A stretch of 64,000 nucleotides of DNA from Pararhodobacter zhoushanensis (GCF_025949695.1 NZ_JAPDFL010000001.1:3723501-3787500); one strand, 5' to 3'; positions 18,858 through 32,925 are shown, counted from the first letter of the stretch. Notes: a model not told the origin generated them from the sequence alone. Numbers and translations are program-made.

Positions 18858-21181
<2,324 letters not shown>

Positions 21182-21186
21182 TTAAG

Positions 21187-21211
21187 AAAGGGGGCCGTTG
21201 GCCCCCTTTTT
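21187..21211. terminator. Terminator between helicase and GTA terminase genes
   Basis: AAAGGGGGCC, GTT, GGCCCCCTTTTT. It can end transcripts from both sides: T-rich after the helicase on the plus strand, and A/T-flanked after the terminase on the minus strand. Only six bases separate it from the terminase stop. Confidence 0.92.
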
Positions 21212-21217
21212 CGTCTC

Positions 21218-22521
21218 TCAGACCGAGCGCACGCTGGGCACCCGCCGCGCCTTGCTGGCCGGTTCCAGCATCAGCGCATGCAGCGCCCAGACCAGTGCGT
21301 CCAGCCGGTCGGGGCTGCCCTTGCCCTGAAAACCCTTGGTGGTCATCAGCGCCATCTGCTCTTCCAGTTTGGCCAGACCGGCCACATGTCTGACCCGGCC
21401 TTGCTCGTAGAGCGCCGCCACTGGCTCGGCACGCGCCTTCTTGTTGGCCGTCGCATGCACCTGCGTCACCGGCACCAGCGGGTCCACGCTGCGCAGCACG
21501 CTTTCCACCAGATTGCCGCCCTGATTGACCTCGGCCACCAGCCGATCGGCCCCGTGTCGGTCCATCGCCGCTATCGCGGCCACGGCCCATTGCGTCGGGC
21601 TGGTGGCGCGGATGCTGGCGTCTTCCAGTACCACCGCCCGCCAGTCCTTGACCGGGCCTTTCGTCATCGCCCCGACCACGACGATCCCGCACAGGTCCGA
21701 GCGTGGCCCGGCACTGACCGCCGGATCGACGGCCACCACAACGCGGGTGAAGTCGGGCAGGCGCTCGGCCCGGCACTTGGCCAGCAGCGAGACGGGAAAC
21801 AGCGTGCCCTCGGCATCCTCCAAAAGCTGCCCCTCCAGTTCCTGCCGCCCCAGATGCGAGCCGCCATAGCGCGCCTCGACCTCGGTCAGAAACGACGCGG
21901 CCAGAAAGGCGCGGTTGGCGGTGGTGGGCGCGCGGGTCACCTTGGTCGAGGGCAGAGCCAGCACCTCCTTGAGCACCCCCTGCGCGCGCGGTGTGGTGGT
22001 CACCACGCAGCGCGGGTCATCACCCAGCCGCAGTGCAAACTGCAGCTGATCCCAGACCTCTTCGGATTTTTTCCACTTGCCCAGTTCATCCGCCCAGGCG
22101 GCGTCGAATTGCGGCCCACGCAGCGACTCGGGCGCATGGGCCGAGATGCAGTGCGCCACCGCCCCGTTCGGCCAGACCAGCCGCTTGCGCGTGGCTTCCC
22201 ATGTCGGGCGGCGGTCGGGTGGCGAGCAGGCCATGATCCCGCTATCGCCAAAGATCATCACCTCGCGCACCTGATCCAGCGTCTCGCCGACCAGCGCCAC
22301 GCGGCGCGCCACACCGGGATCGCGCGGCCCTGCCCCTTCGACCTGCGCGCGCACCCATTCGGCCCCGGCGCGGGTCTTGCCCGCGCCGCGCCCCCCATGC
22401 AGACCCATGTCCGCCACGCGCCCTCAGGCGCGCGCTGATGGGGCAAGGCCCAGAACTCAAAGAGCCAGGGCAGCGCCGTCAGGGCGCTGTCACTCAGCCC
22501 CGCCAGAAACGCCTCGCGCAG
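21218..22521 (-). CDS. GTA-type large terminase subunit (frame interrupted, start unclear)
   Basis: Phage-type DNA-packaging ATPase, the second gene (g2) of the Rhodobacter gene transfer agent cluster. Text: LTALPWLFEFWALPHQRAPE, Walker A GGRGAGKTRAGAEWVR, PESLRGPQFDAAWADELGKW (Walker B-like DE), TTTPRAQGVLKEVL, the nuclease part VAVDPAVSAGPRSDLCGIVV, AEVNQGGNLVESVLR and PDRLDALVWALHALML. Frame breaks in the C6 run at 22391-22396 (gene strand ATGGGGGG needs one more G) between WVCMGG and RGAGKT. No ATG, GTG or TTG is in frame just before LREAFLAGLS, so I put the start at that CTG provisionally. No portal, protease or capsid gene follows. Confidence 0.85.
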
Positions 22522-22834
22522 ACTGTGCGGTGCGCAGGCAAGCCATTCGGCGTCGCACCTCGGCGCTTGCGGCGGCGAGATCCAGCTCTCCGTCCCGGGG
22601 TCCTGACGGCTCGGTGATCTTCTCAAGTTTCGCGCGTTCACTGAACACTGCCTCCAATGCCTTGCGCAGGGCGGCCATCGCCGACGCAAGATCGCGCGCC
22701 GGTCCCAGATCCCCTGCCTTGATACTCTCGATAACCGCATCCAGCTCTGCACCGCAGGCAGCCAGCTGCCGTTCCGCCTGCGCCACAAGGTGGCGCGGCG
22801 GGTCTTCCCCCGGAGGGGTCTTGCCGTTTGTCAT
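22490..22834 (-). CDS. GTA small terminase-like protein (g1)
   Basis: A 114-residue charged, mostly helical protein: HLVAQAERQLAACGAELDAV, LGPARDLASAMAALRKALEA, ERAKLEKITEPSG. Its position directly before the large terminase and after mltG matches g1 of the Rhodobacter GTA, now regarded as the small terminase. Start ATG 22834 follows the terminator of the mltG operon, so it has its own promoter or depends on read-through; the frame extending upstream to 22957 crosses that terminator and is rejected. The gene end overlaps the likely start of the large terminase. Confidence 0.72.
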   Translation of the reverse strand: MTNGKTPPGEDPPRHLVAQAERQLAACGAELDAVIESIKAGDLGPARDLASAMAALRKALEAVFSERAKLEKITEPSGPRDGELDLAAASAEVRRRMACLRTAQSARGVSGGAE

Positions 22835-22867
22835 CGCTTTGTTCCGCTGCTTCGCTGCCCGTGCGAG

Positions 22868-22903
22868 CAAAACGAAAACGGCCCGGGGAGGACCCGGGCC
22901 GTT
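22868..22903 (-). terminator. Terminator of fabF-mltG, just before the GTA genes
   Basis: Minus strand: AACGGCCCGGG, a short loop, CCCGGGCCGTT, then TTCGTTTT. It lies between the mltG stop (22999) and the g1 start (22834) and insulates the GTA genes from the fatty-acid operon. Confidence 0.85.
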
Positions 22904-22998
22904 GTTCATTTCTTCCAGCGTGCGAAAACTACTACACTTTAGCGTGCAAAAAGTCAATCCGGGCGCGCAACAACGCCCCCGGGATAGTCGCTAAAAGT

Positions 22999-24150
22999 TT
23001 AGTTATCCGGCTGCGCTTCCAGCCGCCGCCAGCGCGCGACGTTATCGTTATGCTCGGCCAGCGTCACCGCAAAGGCATGCCCGCCCGTCCCGTCGGCGAC
23101 AAAGTAGATAAAGTCAGTCTGGTCCGGGTTCAGGACCGCCTCGATGCTGGCGCGGCCCGGGTTGGCGATGGGTGTCGGCGGCAAGCCGTCGATGCGGTAG
23201 GTGTTATACGGCGTGTCGGCGTTCAGTTCGGACCGGCGCAACCCGCGTCCCAGCACCCGCTGACCCAGCGTGATGCCATAGATCACCGTCGGGTCCGTCT
23301 GCAGCCGCATCGGCACGGCCAGACGGTTGAGGAACACGCTGGCCACCACGCGCCGCTCTTCTGGCACGCCGGTTTCCTTTTCCACGATCGAGGCAAGGAT
23401 CAGCGCTTCTTCGGGCGTCTCGAAGGGCAGGCCTTCGACCCGGTTCTCCCACGCCGTCGCCAGAATCCCCGCCTGCCGCTCTTCCATATCGGCGATCAGG
23501 GCGGCCCGGTCAGCCCCGCGCCGGACCTCGTAGCTGTCGGGGGACAGCACGCCCTCAGCCGGAACCTCGGGGATCGTCCCCTCGAGGAACTCGGCCGTGT
23601 TCAGCGCATTCCAGATCTGCCAGCTGGTCGCGCCCTCGGCCACGGTGATGCGGAAGCGGGTGTCGGGCAGGTTGGCAACCGTCTGATATTCAGCGGGAAA
23701 CTCTTCGGTCTCCAGCGGCAGCGTCACCGCTTCTTCAAAGCGGTTGGTCGCCGGGTCCAGTTCGCGCACCAGATAGCTGACCTGCGTCACGCCGATGCGC
23801 AGCACCACCTCGGTCCCGCAGGTCGAGGCGCCGCCGCGCGTCACGATGTCGAGGATCTCATCCATCGACGCCCCGGCGGGCACCAGATACGAGCCGAACC
23901 GCAGCCGCCCGTCGCGCCCGTCGTATTGAGCGCCGATACGGAAGATCATCGGGCTGCTGACGGCCTCTTGCTCATCGAGCGAGGCCGCCACTGTGCGCAG
24001 GTTTGCCCCCTGATCGACGCGCAGGCAGATCGCCTCGGTCAGCGGTCCCTGCGCGACAAAGGCGCGCTGCCCCATGGCCACGACACCCCCCAGCACAACA
24101 AACGCCACGATCAGCAGCGTGAAGACATTCGCAACGACGTGCTTCCACAT
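22999..24150 (-). CDS. mltG: Endolytic murein transglycosylase MltG
   Basis: Inner-membrane lytic transglycosylase that cuts nascent peptidoglycan glycan strands. One N-terminal membrane helix (about residues 6-27, VANVFTLLIVAFVVLGGVVA) precedes a LysM-like region (ICLRVDQGANLRTVAASLDE) and the YceG catalytic domain with ALILASIVEKETGVPEERRV (catalytic glutamate in EKE) and QTDPTVIYGI, NTYRIDGLPPTPIANPGRAS, which are highly conserved. 383 residues, normal length. Its ATG overlaps the fabF stop (ATGA), so fabF-mltG is one operon, as usual in Rhodobacterales. Confidence 0.96.
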   Translation of the reverse strand: MWKHVVANVFTLLIVAFVVLGGVVAMGQRAFVAQGPLTEAICLRVDQGANLRTVAASLDEQEAVSSPMIFRIGAQYDGRDGRLRFGSYLVPAGASMDEILDIVTRGGASTCGTEVVLRIGVTQVSYLVRELDPATNRFEEAVTLPLETEEFPAEYQTVANLPDTRFRITVAEGATSWQIWNALNTAEFLEGTIPEVPAEGVLSPDSYEVRRGADRAALIADMEERQAGILATAWENRVEGLPFETPEEALILASIVEKETGVPEERRVVASVFLNRLAVPMRLQTDPTVIYGITLGQRVLGRGLRRSELNADTPYNTYRIDGLPPTPIANPGRASIEAVLNPDQTDFIYFVADGTGGHAFAVTLAEHNDNVARWRRLEAQPDN

Positions 24151-25411
24151 CAGGGGCGGACCTTGCCCATCACAAGGCTTGCGTTGGTGCCGCCAAAGCC
24201 GAACGAGTTCGACAGTACGATGTCGATCTTGCGCTCACGCGCGGTGTTGGCCACCAGATCCAGACGCGGCGCCACAGCGGGGTTGTCCAGATTGATCGTC
24301 GGCGGGGCGATCTGGTCGCGCAGCGCCAGAATGCAGAAGATCGCCTCAACCGCGCCCGCAGCGCCCAACAAGTGCCCGATGGCGGATTTGGTCGAGGACA
24401 TCGTCGCCTTTTCCGCCGCGTCGCCCAACAGGCGCTCAACGGCGGCCAGCTCGATGGTGTCGGCCATCGTGCTGGTGCCATGCGCGTTGATGTAGTCCAC
24501 GTCGGCCGGGCTGATGCCCGCGCGGGCCAGTGCCGCCGACATGCTGCGGAACGCGCCGTCGCCGTCTTCAGCGGGCGCTGTGATGTGATAGGCGTCGCCT
24601 GACAGGCCATAGCCCAGGATCTCGGCATAAATCTTTGCGCCGCGCGCCTTGGCGTGCTCGTATTCTTCCAGCACCACGATGCCCGCGCCCTCGCCCATCA
24701 CGAAGCCGTCGCGGTCGGCGTCATAGGGGCGGCTGGCGGTTTCGGGCGATTCGCCGCGTTTGGTCGACAGCGCCTTGCAGGCGTTGAAACCCGCGATGCC
24801 GATCTCGCTGATCGGGGATTCAGCCCCCCGGCGACCATCACATCCGCGTCACCCAGCATGATCAGCCGCGACGCATCCCCAATGGCATGCGCGCCGGTCG
24901 AGCAGGCAGTGACGACCGAGTGGTTCGGGCCCTTGAACCCGTAGCGGATGCTGACATGGCCCGAGATCAGGTTGATCAGCGCCCCGGGGATGAAAAACGG
25001 CGAGACCCGCTTGGGGCCGCGTTCTTTGATCAGCAGCGCCGTTTCGGCAATCGTCGAAAGACCACCGATCCCCGAGCCGATCATGACGCCGGTACGCAAG
25101 CGGCCCTCTTCATCCTCGGGCTCCCAGCCCGAGTCGCGCACGGCCATGGTCGCGGCGGCCATGCCGTACAGGATGAAATCATCGACCTTGCGTTGCTCTT
25201 TGGGCTGCATCCAGTCATCGGGATTGAACGTGCCGTCAGTGCCGTCGCCGCGCGGAATTTCGCATGCGTAAGTCGTCGCCAGATGACTGGCGTCAAAACG
25301 GGTGATTGTCCCGGCACCGGATTGACCGGCAATCAAGCGTTTCCAGGTCTCTTCGACCCCGCAGGCCAGCGGTGTCACCATTCCCAGACCCGTCACCACG
25401 ACTCGGCGCAT
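24150..25411 (-). CDS. fabF: Beta-ketoacyl-ACP synthase II (frame interrupted)
   Basis: Condensing enzyme of fatty-acid elongation using malonyl-ACP. N-terminal RRVVVTGLGMVTPLACGVEE, the active-site cysteine in HSVVTACSTGAHAIGDA (about residues 158-174), then in the second frame INAHGTSTMADTIE and STKSAIGHLLGAAGAVEAIF with the two catalytic histidines. The frame breaks in the C6 run at 24824-24829: VMVAGG should continue AESPISEIGIAGFNA, needing one more G on the gene strand. Repaired length is 420 residues, exactly typical. The gene is essential in most bacteria, so this is probably a sequence error. Confidence 0.95.
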
Positions 25412-25581
25412 TTGTCATCCTCCGACTAGGGCTTCGCTTTGCGACATATACATTGTTTAGCGTCGGGAAAAGCCCGACCGCAATGGGTGGCGGAACCCTG
25501 CCCGCTGGCGTGCCGCCCGGCGGACTGCTAAAACCGGGTCCAAGCACCGGGCACCCCGGCTTTTGCCCCTCACCTTGCCCC

Positions 25582-25640
25582 CAGTACGCCGGGGGTGAAT
25601 TGGCCGCATGGCCAAGAGGGGCTGGCCCCCTGCCCGGCCG
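25582..25640 (+). repeat. Intergenic hairpin repeat, copy 3 (partial)
   Basis: GCCGGGGGTGAATTGGCCGC followed by ATGGCC and a GGGGCTGGCCCC hairpin. It has the GGGGGTGAATT and double-hairpin part of copies 1 and 5 but lacks their CATCTGTC head. It ends 30 bases before fabG. Confidence 0.6.
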
Positions 25641-25669
25641 ATACCGACGCAACGACGAAAGGAAATCCC

Positions 25670-26407
25670 ATGTTCGACCTCAGCGGCAAACGCGCCCTGA
25701 TCACTGGCGCTTCGGGCGGCATCGGCGCCGCCATCGCCCGCGCGCTGCATGCCGCCGGGGCCACTGTCGGCCTCTCGGGCACGCGCGAAGAGCCGCTGCA
25801 GGCACTGGCCGCCGAACTGGGCGCGCGCGCCTATGTGCTGCCGTGCAACCTGTCGGACCCGGCCGCCGTCGAGGCCCTGCCCAAAGCCGCCATCGAGGCG
25901 ATGGGCGGTCTGGATATTCTGGTCAACAACGCCGGCATCACCCGCGATCAGCTGTTCATGCGCATGTCCGATGACGAATGGGCCTCGGTGCTGGACGTGA
26001 ACCTGACCGCCACCATGCGCCTGTGCCGCGCGGTCATGCGCCCGATGATGAAGGCGCGCTGGGGCCGGATCGTCAATATTTCCTCCATCGTCGGGGCCAC
26101 CGGCAACGCCGGTCAGGTCAACTATGCCGCGTCCAAAGCGGGCATGATCGGCATGACCAAGTCGATTGCGGCTGAAGTCGCCTCGCGCAACATCACCGCC
26201 AATGCCGTCGCGCCGGGCTTTATCGCCACGCCGATGACCGACAAGCTGACCGACGACCAGAAGGCCAAGATCAACGGCCAGATCCCCGCCGGCCGCATGG
26301 GCACGCCCGAAGAAATCGCGGCAGCGGTGCTCTATCTGGCCTCGCCCGAGGCGGCCTATGTTACCGGGACCACGATTCATGTGAACGGCGGCATGGCGAT
26401 GCTGTGA
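25670..26407 (+). CDS. fabG: 3-oxoacyl-ACP reductase
   Basis: NADPH-dependent short-chain dehydrogenase that reduces beta-ketoacyl-ACP in fatty-acid elongation. The 245 residues show the cofactor motif ALITGASGGIGAAIARAL, LVNNAGITRDQLFMRMSDDE, the catalytic triad in NISSIVGATGNAGQVNYAASKAG (Ser, Tyr, Lys) and the FabG-specific VAPGFIATPMTDKL. Start ATG 25670 has GGAAAT upstream. Divergent from fabF; acpP follows 336 bases later, so the usual fabG-acpP-fabF order is broken here by inversion of the fabF-mltG part. Confidence 0.97.
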   Translation: MFDLSGKRALITGASGGIGAAIARALHAAGATVGLSGTREEPLQALAAELGARAYVLPCNLSDPAAVEALPKAAIEAMGGLDILVNNAGITRDQLFMRMSDDEWASVLDVNLTATMRLCRAVMRPMMKARWGRIVNISSIVGATGNAGQVNYAASKAGMIGMTKSIAAEVASRNITANAVAPGFIATPMTDKLTDDQKAKINGQIPAGRMGTPEEIAAAVLYLASPEAAYVTGTTIHVNGGMAML

Positions 26408-26743
26408 CGCCGGGGCGGGTCGCAGACTCACCCTCGACAGCCGGGCCTGCAAAGCGCAGGGTGACAGGCAGCGTAAGGGGGTGGCGGGACTCCACCCCCA
26501 GCCGTTGAAATCCACGGTTTTCAACCCCAACTAGAGTCTCGCAGGGCACCGGAAGGGGCTCACAACGCGGTGAGGGAAAGCGTTTGCCTATCTGCCGGCT
26601 TGTGCTATAGGCGGCGCTGATTGAGCCGGGGCCTGCCCGTGCTGGTCCGGCCCGCCGCCTTGTTCGCCGTCGCGGCCGTCACAGCTTGCGAGAGCCAATT
26701 CAACATCAGGGCGGGTTCCGCCGAACGAAAACGAGGACAGAAC
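26408..26743. other. 336-base intergenic region between fabG and acpP
   Basis: No gene found. It holds a GC hairpin at 26475-26500 (GGGGGTGG / TCCACCCCC), probably ending fabG transcription, a good sigma-70 promoter at 26584-26611, and a leader of about 130 bases before acpP. Confidence 0.6.
26584..26611 (+). promoter_or_regulatory. Predicted sigma-70 promoter of acpP
   Basis: TTGCCT and TATAGG separated by 16 bases, close to the alphaproteobacterial housekeeping consensus. A strong promoter is expected because acyl carrier protein is abundant. Confidence 0.55.
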
Positions 26744-26977
26744 ATGAGCGATATCGCTGATCGCGTTAAGAAGATTGTGGTCGAACATCTCGGCGTCGAG
26801 GAAGACAAGATCACCGAGAACGCGTCGTTCATCGACGATCTGGGCGCTGACAGCCTCGACACCGTCGAGCTGGTCATGGCCTTCGAAGAAGAGTTCGGCA
26901 TCGAGATCCCCGATGACGCGGCCGAGAACATCCAGACCTTTGGCGACGCGGTGAAATTCATCAGCGAAGCGGTCTGA
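26744..26977 (+). CDS. acpP: Acyl carrier protein
   Basis: The 77-residue acidic carrier of fatty-acid synthesis. The phosphopantetheine serine is in [20 protein letters not shown] (about residue 37), and the remainder [20 protein letters not shown] is the standard helix III-IV text. ATG 26744 is preceded by GAGGACAGAAC as binding site. It supplies acyl chains for the two acyltransferases that follow. Confidence 0.98.
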   Translation: MSDIADRVKKIVVEHLGVEEDKITENASFIDDLGADSLDTVELVMAFEEEFGIEIPDDAAENIQTFGDAVKFISEAV

Positions 26978-27020
26978 GGTCTGGCGGCCTTGCTGCCGCA
27001 AGACCCCTGACGCTATGATT

Positions 27021-27056
27021 GCGCGGCCGTTCCCTATCCGGATCGGCCGCGTTTTT
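27021..27056 (+). terminator. Terminator after acpP
   Basis: GCGGCCG and CGGCCGC stems with an approximately 16-base loop followed by GTTTTT, 44 bases after the acpP stop. It overlaps the leader of the next gene. Confidence 0.75.
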
Positions 27057-27072
27057 CATGGGCGCACCCCGC

Positions 27073-27957
27073 ATGACCCAAAACCCTGCCCCCACACCCC
27101 GGCGCGTAACGCCGCGCGACCGCGCCACGCTGGCGCTGGTGGGCCTGCTGATGCGCCTGCCCTTCGGGCCGCGCGTGCGGCTGGCGGGCTGGCTGGGGCG
27201 CACCGTGATCGGCCGCTTTGGCGCGCTGCCGCGCCGAGTCGCGCAGGCCGTGCACCATTTCCGCCCCGAGCTGCCCGAGGTCGAGGTGCAGCGCATCGCG
27301 CGTGAAGTTCCCGGCTCGATGGCGCGGATGATCACCGAGGTTCTGTCCGGCCCCGACCTTGCCGCCCTTGCCGCCACCCTGCCGCTTGAAGGCCCCGGTC
27401 TGGCCGCGCTGGACGACGCGCACGCAACGGGTCGCCCGGTGATTCTCGTCTCGGCGCATTTCGGCAATTATGACGCTTGGCGGCTGGCGCTGATCGCGCG
27501 CGGATTTGCCATTGGCGGGTATTTCAAGGAACTGGGCAGCCCGGCCCTGAACGCCCGCTATGTCGAGGCCGTCTCGGCTTCGGGCGCGCCGATGTTTCCC
27601 GACACCGGCGAAGGCCTGCGGCGGCTGGTGAAATTTCTGCGCGGTGGCGGGATGCTGGGCATCCTGTGCGATCTGGACCGCCCGCAGGGGGTGATGCTCG
27701 ATTTCCTAGGCCAGCCCACCCGTACCGTGCTGTCCATGGCCGAGATGGCGCTGCGCTATGATGCGCTCCTGGTGCCGATCTGGGGTATCCGCACGCCCGG
27801 CAAGCCGGGCTTTCGCGTGCAGATCGACGCACCGGTGCCCGCGTCGGATGCCGAGACGATGACACAGGCGCTCAACGATGCGTTTGCTGCGCAGGTTCGT
27901 GCCCATCCCGAGCAGTGGATCTGGTGGCACAACCGCCGTAAGGGCTCGCATCCGTGA
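27073..27957 (+). CDS. Lysophospholipid/lipid A acyltransferase family protein, first copy
   Basis: A 294-residue HtrB/LpxL-type acyltransferase, which attaches a secondary acyl chain from acyl-ACP to the lipid A precursor at the inner membrane. The catalytic HxxxxD box reads ILVSAHFGNYDAWRLALI (about residues 128-145), and the later GMLGILCDLDRPQGVMLDFL corresponds to the conserved glycine/glutamine-aspartate block. A hydrophobic N-terminal segment (LALVGLLMRLPFG) may anchor it. Start ATG 27073 is preferred over 27019. It overlaps the next gene's possible GTG by four bases. Confidence 0.85.
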   Translation: MTQNPAPTPRRVTPRDRATLALVGLLMRLPFGPRVRLAGWLGRTVIGRFGALPRRVAQAVHHFRPELPEVEVQRIAREVPGSMARMITEVLSGPDLAALAATLPLEGPGLAALDDAHATGRPVILVSAHFGNYDAWRLALIARGFAIGGYFKELGSPALNARYVEAVSASGAPMFPDTGEGLRRLVKFLRGGGMLGILCDLDRPQGVMLDFLGQPTRTVLSMAEMALRYDALLVPIWGIRTPGKPGFRVQIDAPVPASDAETMTQALNDAFAAQVRAHPEQWIWWHNRRKGSHP

Positions 27958-28010
27958 CGCCACGGTGGGCGCGCTGGACACAGCCGCGCCCCGTGACTAG
28001 ATACGATCGC

Positions 28011-28895
28011 ATGTCAGATACCCCCGCCCCCGCCCGCCTTTCGTTTCGCCATTGGGTCGAAGACCGGGCAGAGGCGGCAATCTTCCGTGCGATTCTGGCG
28101 CTGCCCTACCGGCGGCGTATCCCCGCAATGGGCTGGTTCAGCCGGACCATTCTGGGACCGCTGGCGATGAATCGGCGGATCAAGGCCAATCTGGCCTATA
28201 TCTTTCCCGACATGCCGAAGGCGCAGGTCAAACAGATCTGCCGCGACGTGGCCGATAACTTTGGCCGCTCCTTGATCGAACTGCATTCAGGCGCCGAGTT
28301 CGCCCGCTTTGTCGCCACGCAGCCCCTCGGCGGCCCCGGACTTGCGGCGCTGGATCGGGCCCATGCCGAAGGCCGCCCGGTGATTCTGGCCTCGGCGCAT
28401 TACGGCAATTATGACGTGCTGCGCGCTGGCCTGACGGCACGCGGTTTCCGCGTTGGCGGCCTTTACCGGCCATTGTCGAACCCGGCGGCGAACAAGCGGT
28501 ACGTCGCGACCATCGAAAGCATAGCCACGCCGCTGTTTCCGCGCGGCAATGAAGGGCTGGGCGCGATGATCCGCTTTGTGAAATCGGGCGGGATGCTGGG
28601 GTTTCTGGGCGATCAGCACATGGCCCATGGCGAAATGCTGGATTTTCTGGGCAAGCCCGCCGCGAGCGCCACCTCGGCGGCCAAGATGGCGCTGAAATAC
28701 AACGCGCTGCTGGTGCCGCTCTATGCCACGCGCAACCCTGACGGGCTGACCTTCACGGTCGAGGTTGAAGAGCCGATCCCGCACAGCGACGCGCTGACCA
28801 TGACGCAGGCGGTCAATGACAGCGTCTCGGCCAAGGTGCGCGCGCATCCGGGGCAATGGTTCTGGGTTCACCGCCGTTGGCGGCATACCGCCTGA
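28011..28895 (+). CDS. Lipid A acyltransferase family protein, second copy
   Basis: A 294-residue paralogue of the preceding gene, alignable along its whole length (GPGLAALD.AHA.GRPVIL.SAH.GNYD in both). Catalytic box ASAHYGNYDVLRAGLT, then GMLGFLGDQHMAHGEMLDFL, where GDQH is closer to the canonical LpxL/LpxM DQ motif than in the first copy. Two tandem copies probably give the two secondary acylations. ATG 28011 fits the family start; an in-frame GTG at 27954 would add 19 residues. Confidence 0.87.
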   Translation: MSDTPAPARLSFRHWVEDRAEAAIFRAILALPYRRRIPAMGWFSRTILGPLAMNRRIKANLAYIFPDMPKAQVKQICRDVADNFGRSLIELHSGAEFARFVATQPLGGPGLAALDRAHAEGRPVILASAHYGNYDVLRAGLTARGFRVGGLYRPLSNPAANKRYVATIESIATPLFPRGNEGLGAMIRFVKSGGMLGFLGDQHMAHGEMLDFLGKPAASATSAAKMALKYNALLVPLYATRNPDGLTFTVEVEEPIPHSDALTMTQAVNDSVSAKVRAHPGQWFWVHRRWRHTA

Positions 28896-28898
28896 CGT

Positions 28899-29837
28899 TC
28901 AGCGGATGCGCGCCGTCGCCATGACCGCGCCCTGCCCGCTTTCCTGAATGATCACCACGGCGGGGTCGTCCCCCTCCAGCGGCACCGTCAGGCTGAGCGG
29001 CGAGAGCATGTCCCAGCTCGACACCGGTTCCCAACTGGTGACGATATTGGCGTATTGCGCCACGCGACCGGCGTTTTCACCGCCGCGGATATCGACGGTT
29101 TCCATCGGATGATAGCGCACAAGCTGCACCGTGTAGGGGCCGACGGCCGGTCGGGGCGCGGGCACGGCGCCCGCTGCCTCGGACCCCGCCTGCGCCGAGC
29201 CGCCCATGCTGAGCGTGCCGACAACCGTATTGGTCTGCATCCCGGTGATCGCCGCGCGGCGCGAGGCCATGGCGATCTGCGGCGCGGCGGCACTGGTCGG
29301 CGTGGCGGTGATCTGCAACGCGCCGTCCTCGGTACGCGCAAGGGTCAGCGCGACCTCGGCCTGATCATCGCGCTGCGCGGTGATGGCATCCATCACCTGC
29401 ATCACAAGATAGCCTTCCATGATCTGCGTGCCGTTGATCACCACTTGCGGCGTATAGATGGTCGAATGGCCATACCGGCGGGCATAGCGCTGCTGACGCT
29501 CGGTATAGGCGCGCTGCGCGAAAGTGTCGGCCCAGCCGATGTAATCCCAGTAATCAACGTGCAGCGACAGGGCGACGACATCGTCGCGACCGGCAAGCTC
29601 CAGCATCATCTCATCGGCGGGCGGGCACGAGGCGCAGCCCTGCGCGGTATAGAGTTCAAGCAGAACAGGATGATCGACCGTGGTTGACGGCGTGTCCTGT
29701 GCCACAGCGCCCGAGGCCAGAACAACAGCCAGCGCCGCCGTACCACAGACCCGGCGCGCGCCGACCAAGCCTGCGCGCATCGATCCGTTTCTGGTCCGCG
29801 ATCCGATGCCTGTCCGCATCCATGCGATCAGCGTCAT
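28899..29837 (-). CDS. DUF1223 secreted thioredoxin-like protein
   Basis: A 312-residue DUF1223 protein with an N-terminal export signal (hydrophobic VCGTAALAVVLASGAVAQ, about residues 32-48, ending at an AxA-like site). The mature part opens LLELYTAQGCASCPPADEMM, a thioredoxin-fold CxxC motif (CASC), then LSLHVDYWDYIGWADTFAQR and YTPQVVINGTQIMEG. The role is not known; the CxxC implies redox work in the periplasm. Start ATG 29837 has GGAGTGGGGA directly upstream; a downstream ATG at 29780 is possible. Confidence 0.83.
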   Translation of the reverse strand: MTLIAWMRTGIGSRTRNGSMRAGLVGARRVCGTAALAVVLASGAVAQDTPSTTVDHPVLLELYTAQGCASCPPADEMMLELAGRDDVVALSLHVDYWDYIGWADTFAQRAYTERQQRYARRYGHSTIYTPQVVINGTQIMEGYLVMQVMDAITAQRDDQAEVALTLARTEDGALQITATPTSAAAPQIAMASRRAAITGMQTNTVVGTLSMGGSAQAGSEAAGAVPAPRPAVGPYTVQLVRYHPMETVDIRGGENAGRVAQYANIVTSWEPVSSWDMLSPLSLTVPLEGDDPAVVIIQESGQGAVMATARIR

Positions 29838-30155
29838 TCCCCACTCCTGCAACTTGTGGCTACTCAAACGGCAAATGCGCCGAGGTGCAAGCGACGGCAA
29901 CCGCTTGGCGCTGCGTTACACTGCCTTGTGACAGCTCGGCAACGATGCGTGACCCGGTGACCGCCCGCCACCCTTTACGGCAAGGGTCTCACGCCCTGCC
30001 CCGCGTCCTGTCTGGGTGGTCTTGCGCCCCGGTCGCGCGACTCTTTTTGTGCACAATGGTATACAAAAACACCCTCACCCCCTTGATCGACGAGGCCAGA
30101 TAAGGCATGAGCAGCCTCAGCCAAACCCCTCTTGACCCGAAGGGAGCCTCCCCCA
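29838..30155. other. 318-base intergenic region before acnA
   Basis: Divergent promoter region without a gene. Near acnA it holds TTTTTGT at 30044-30050 and its inverted partner ACAAAAA at 30063-30069, enclosing TGTGCACA and GGTATAC. This may be an operator; GGTATACAAA resembles GntR/FCD half sites, but no such regulator is encoded nearby. Confidence 0.45.
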
Positions 30156-32906
<2,751 letters not shown>

Positions 32907-32925
32907 CCGGCTGACACAATGACCC

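Noticed and set aside
21218..22834. A prophage
   Set aside because: Only two terminase genes are present, both of GTA type, with no integrase, lysis, capsid or attachment sites.
25412..25669. A riboswitch or small RNA between fabF and fabG
   Set aside because: The segment has several GC hairpins, but they are explained by the intergenic repeat and match no riboswitch pattern I know.
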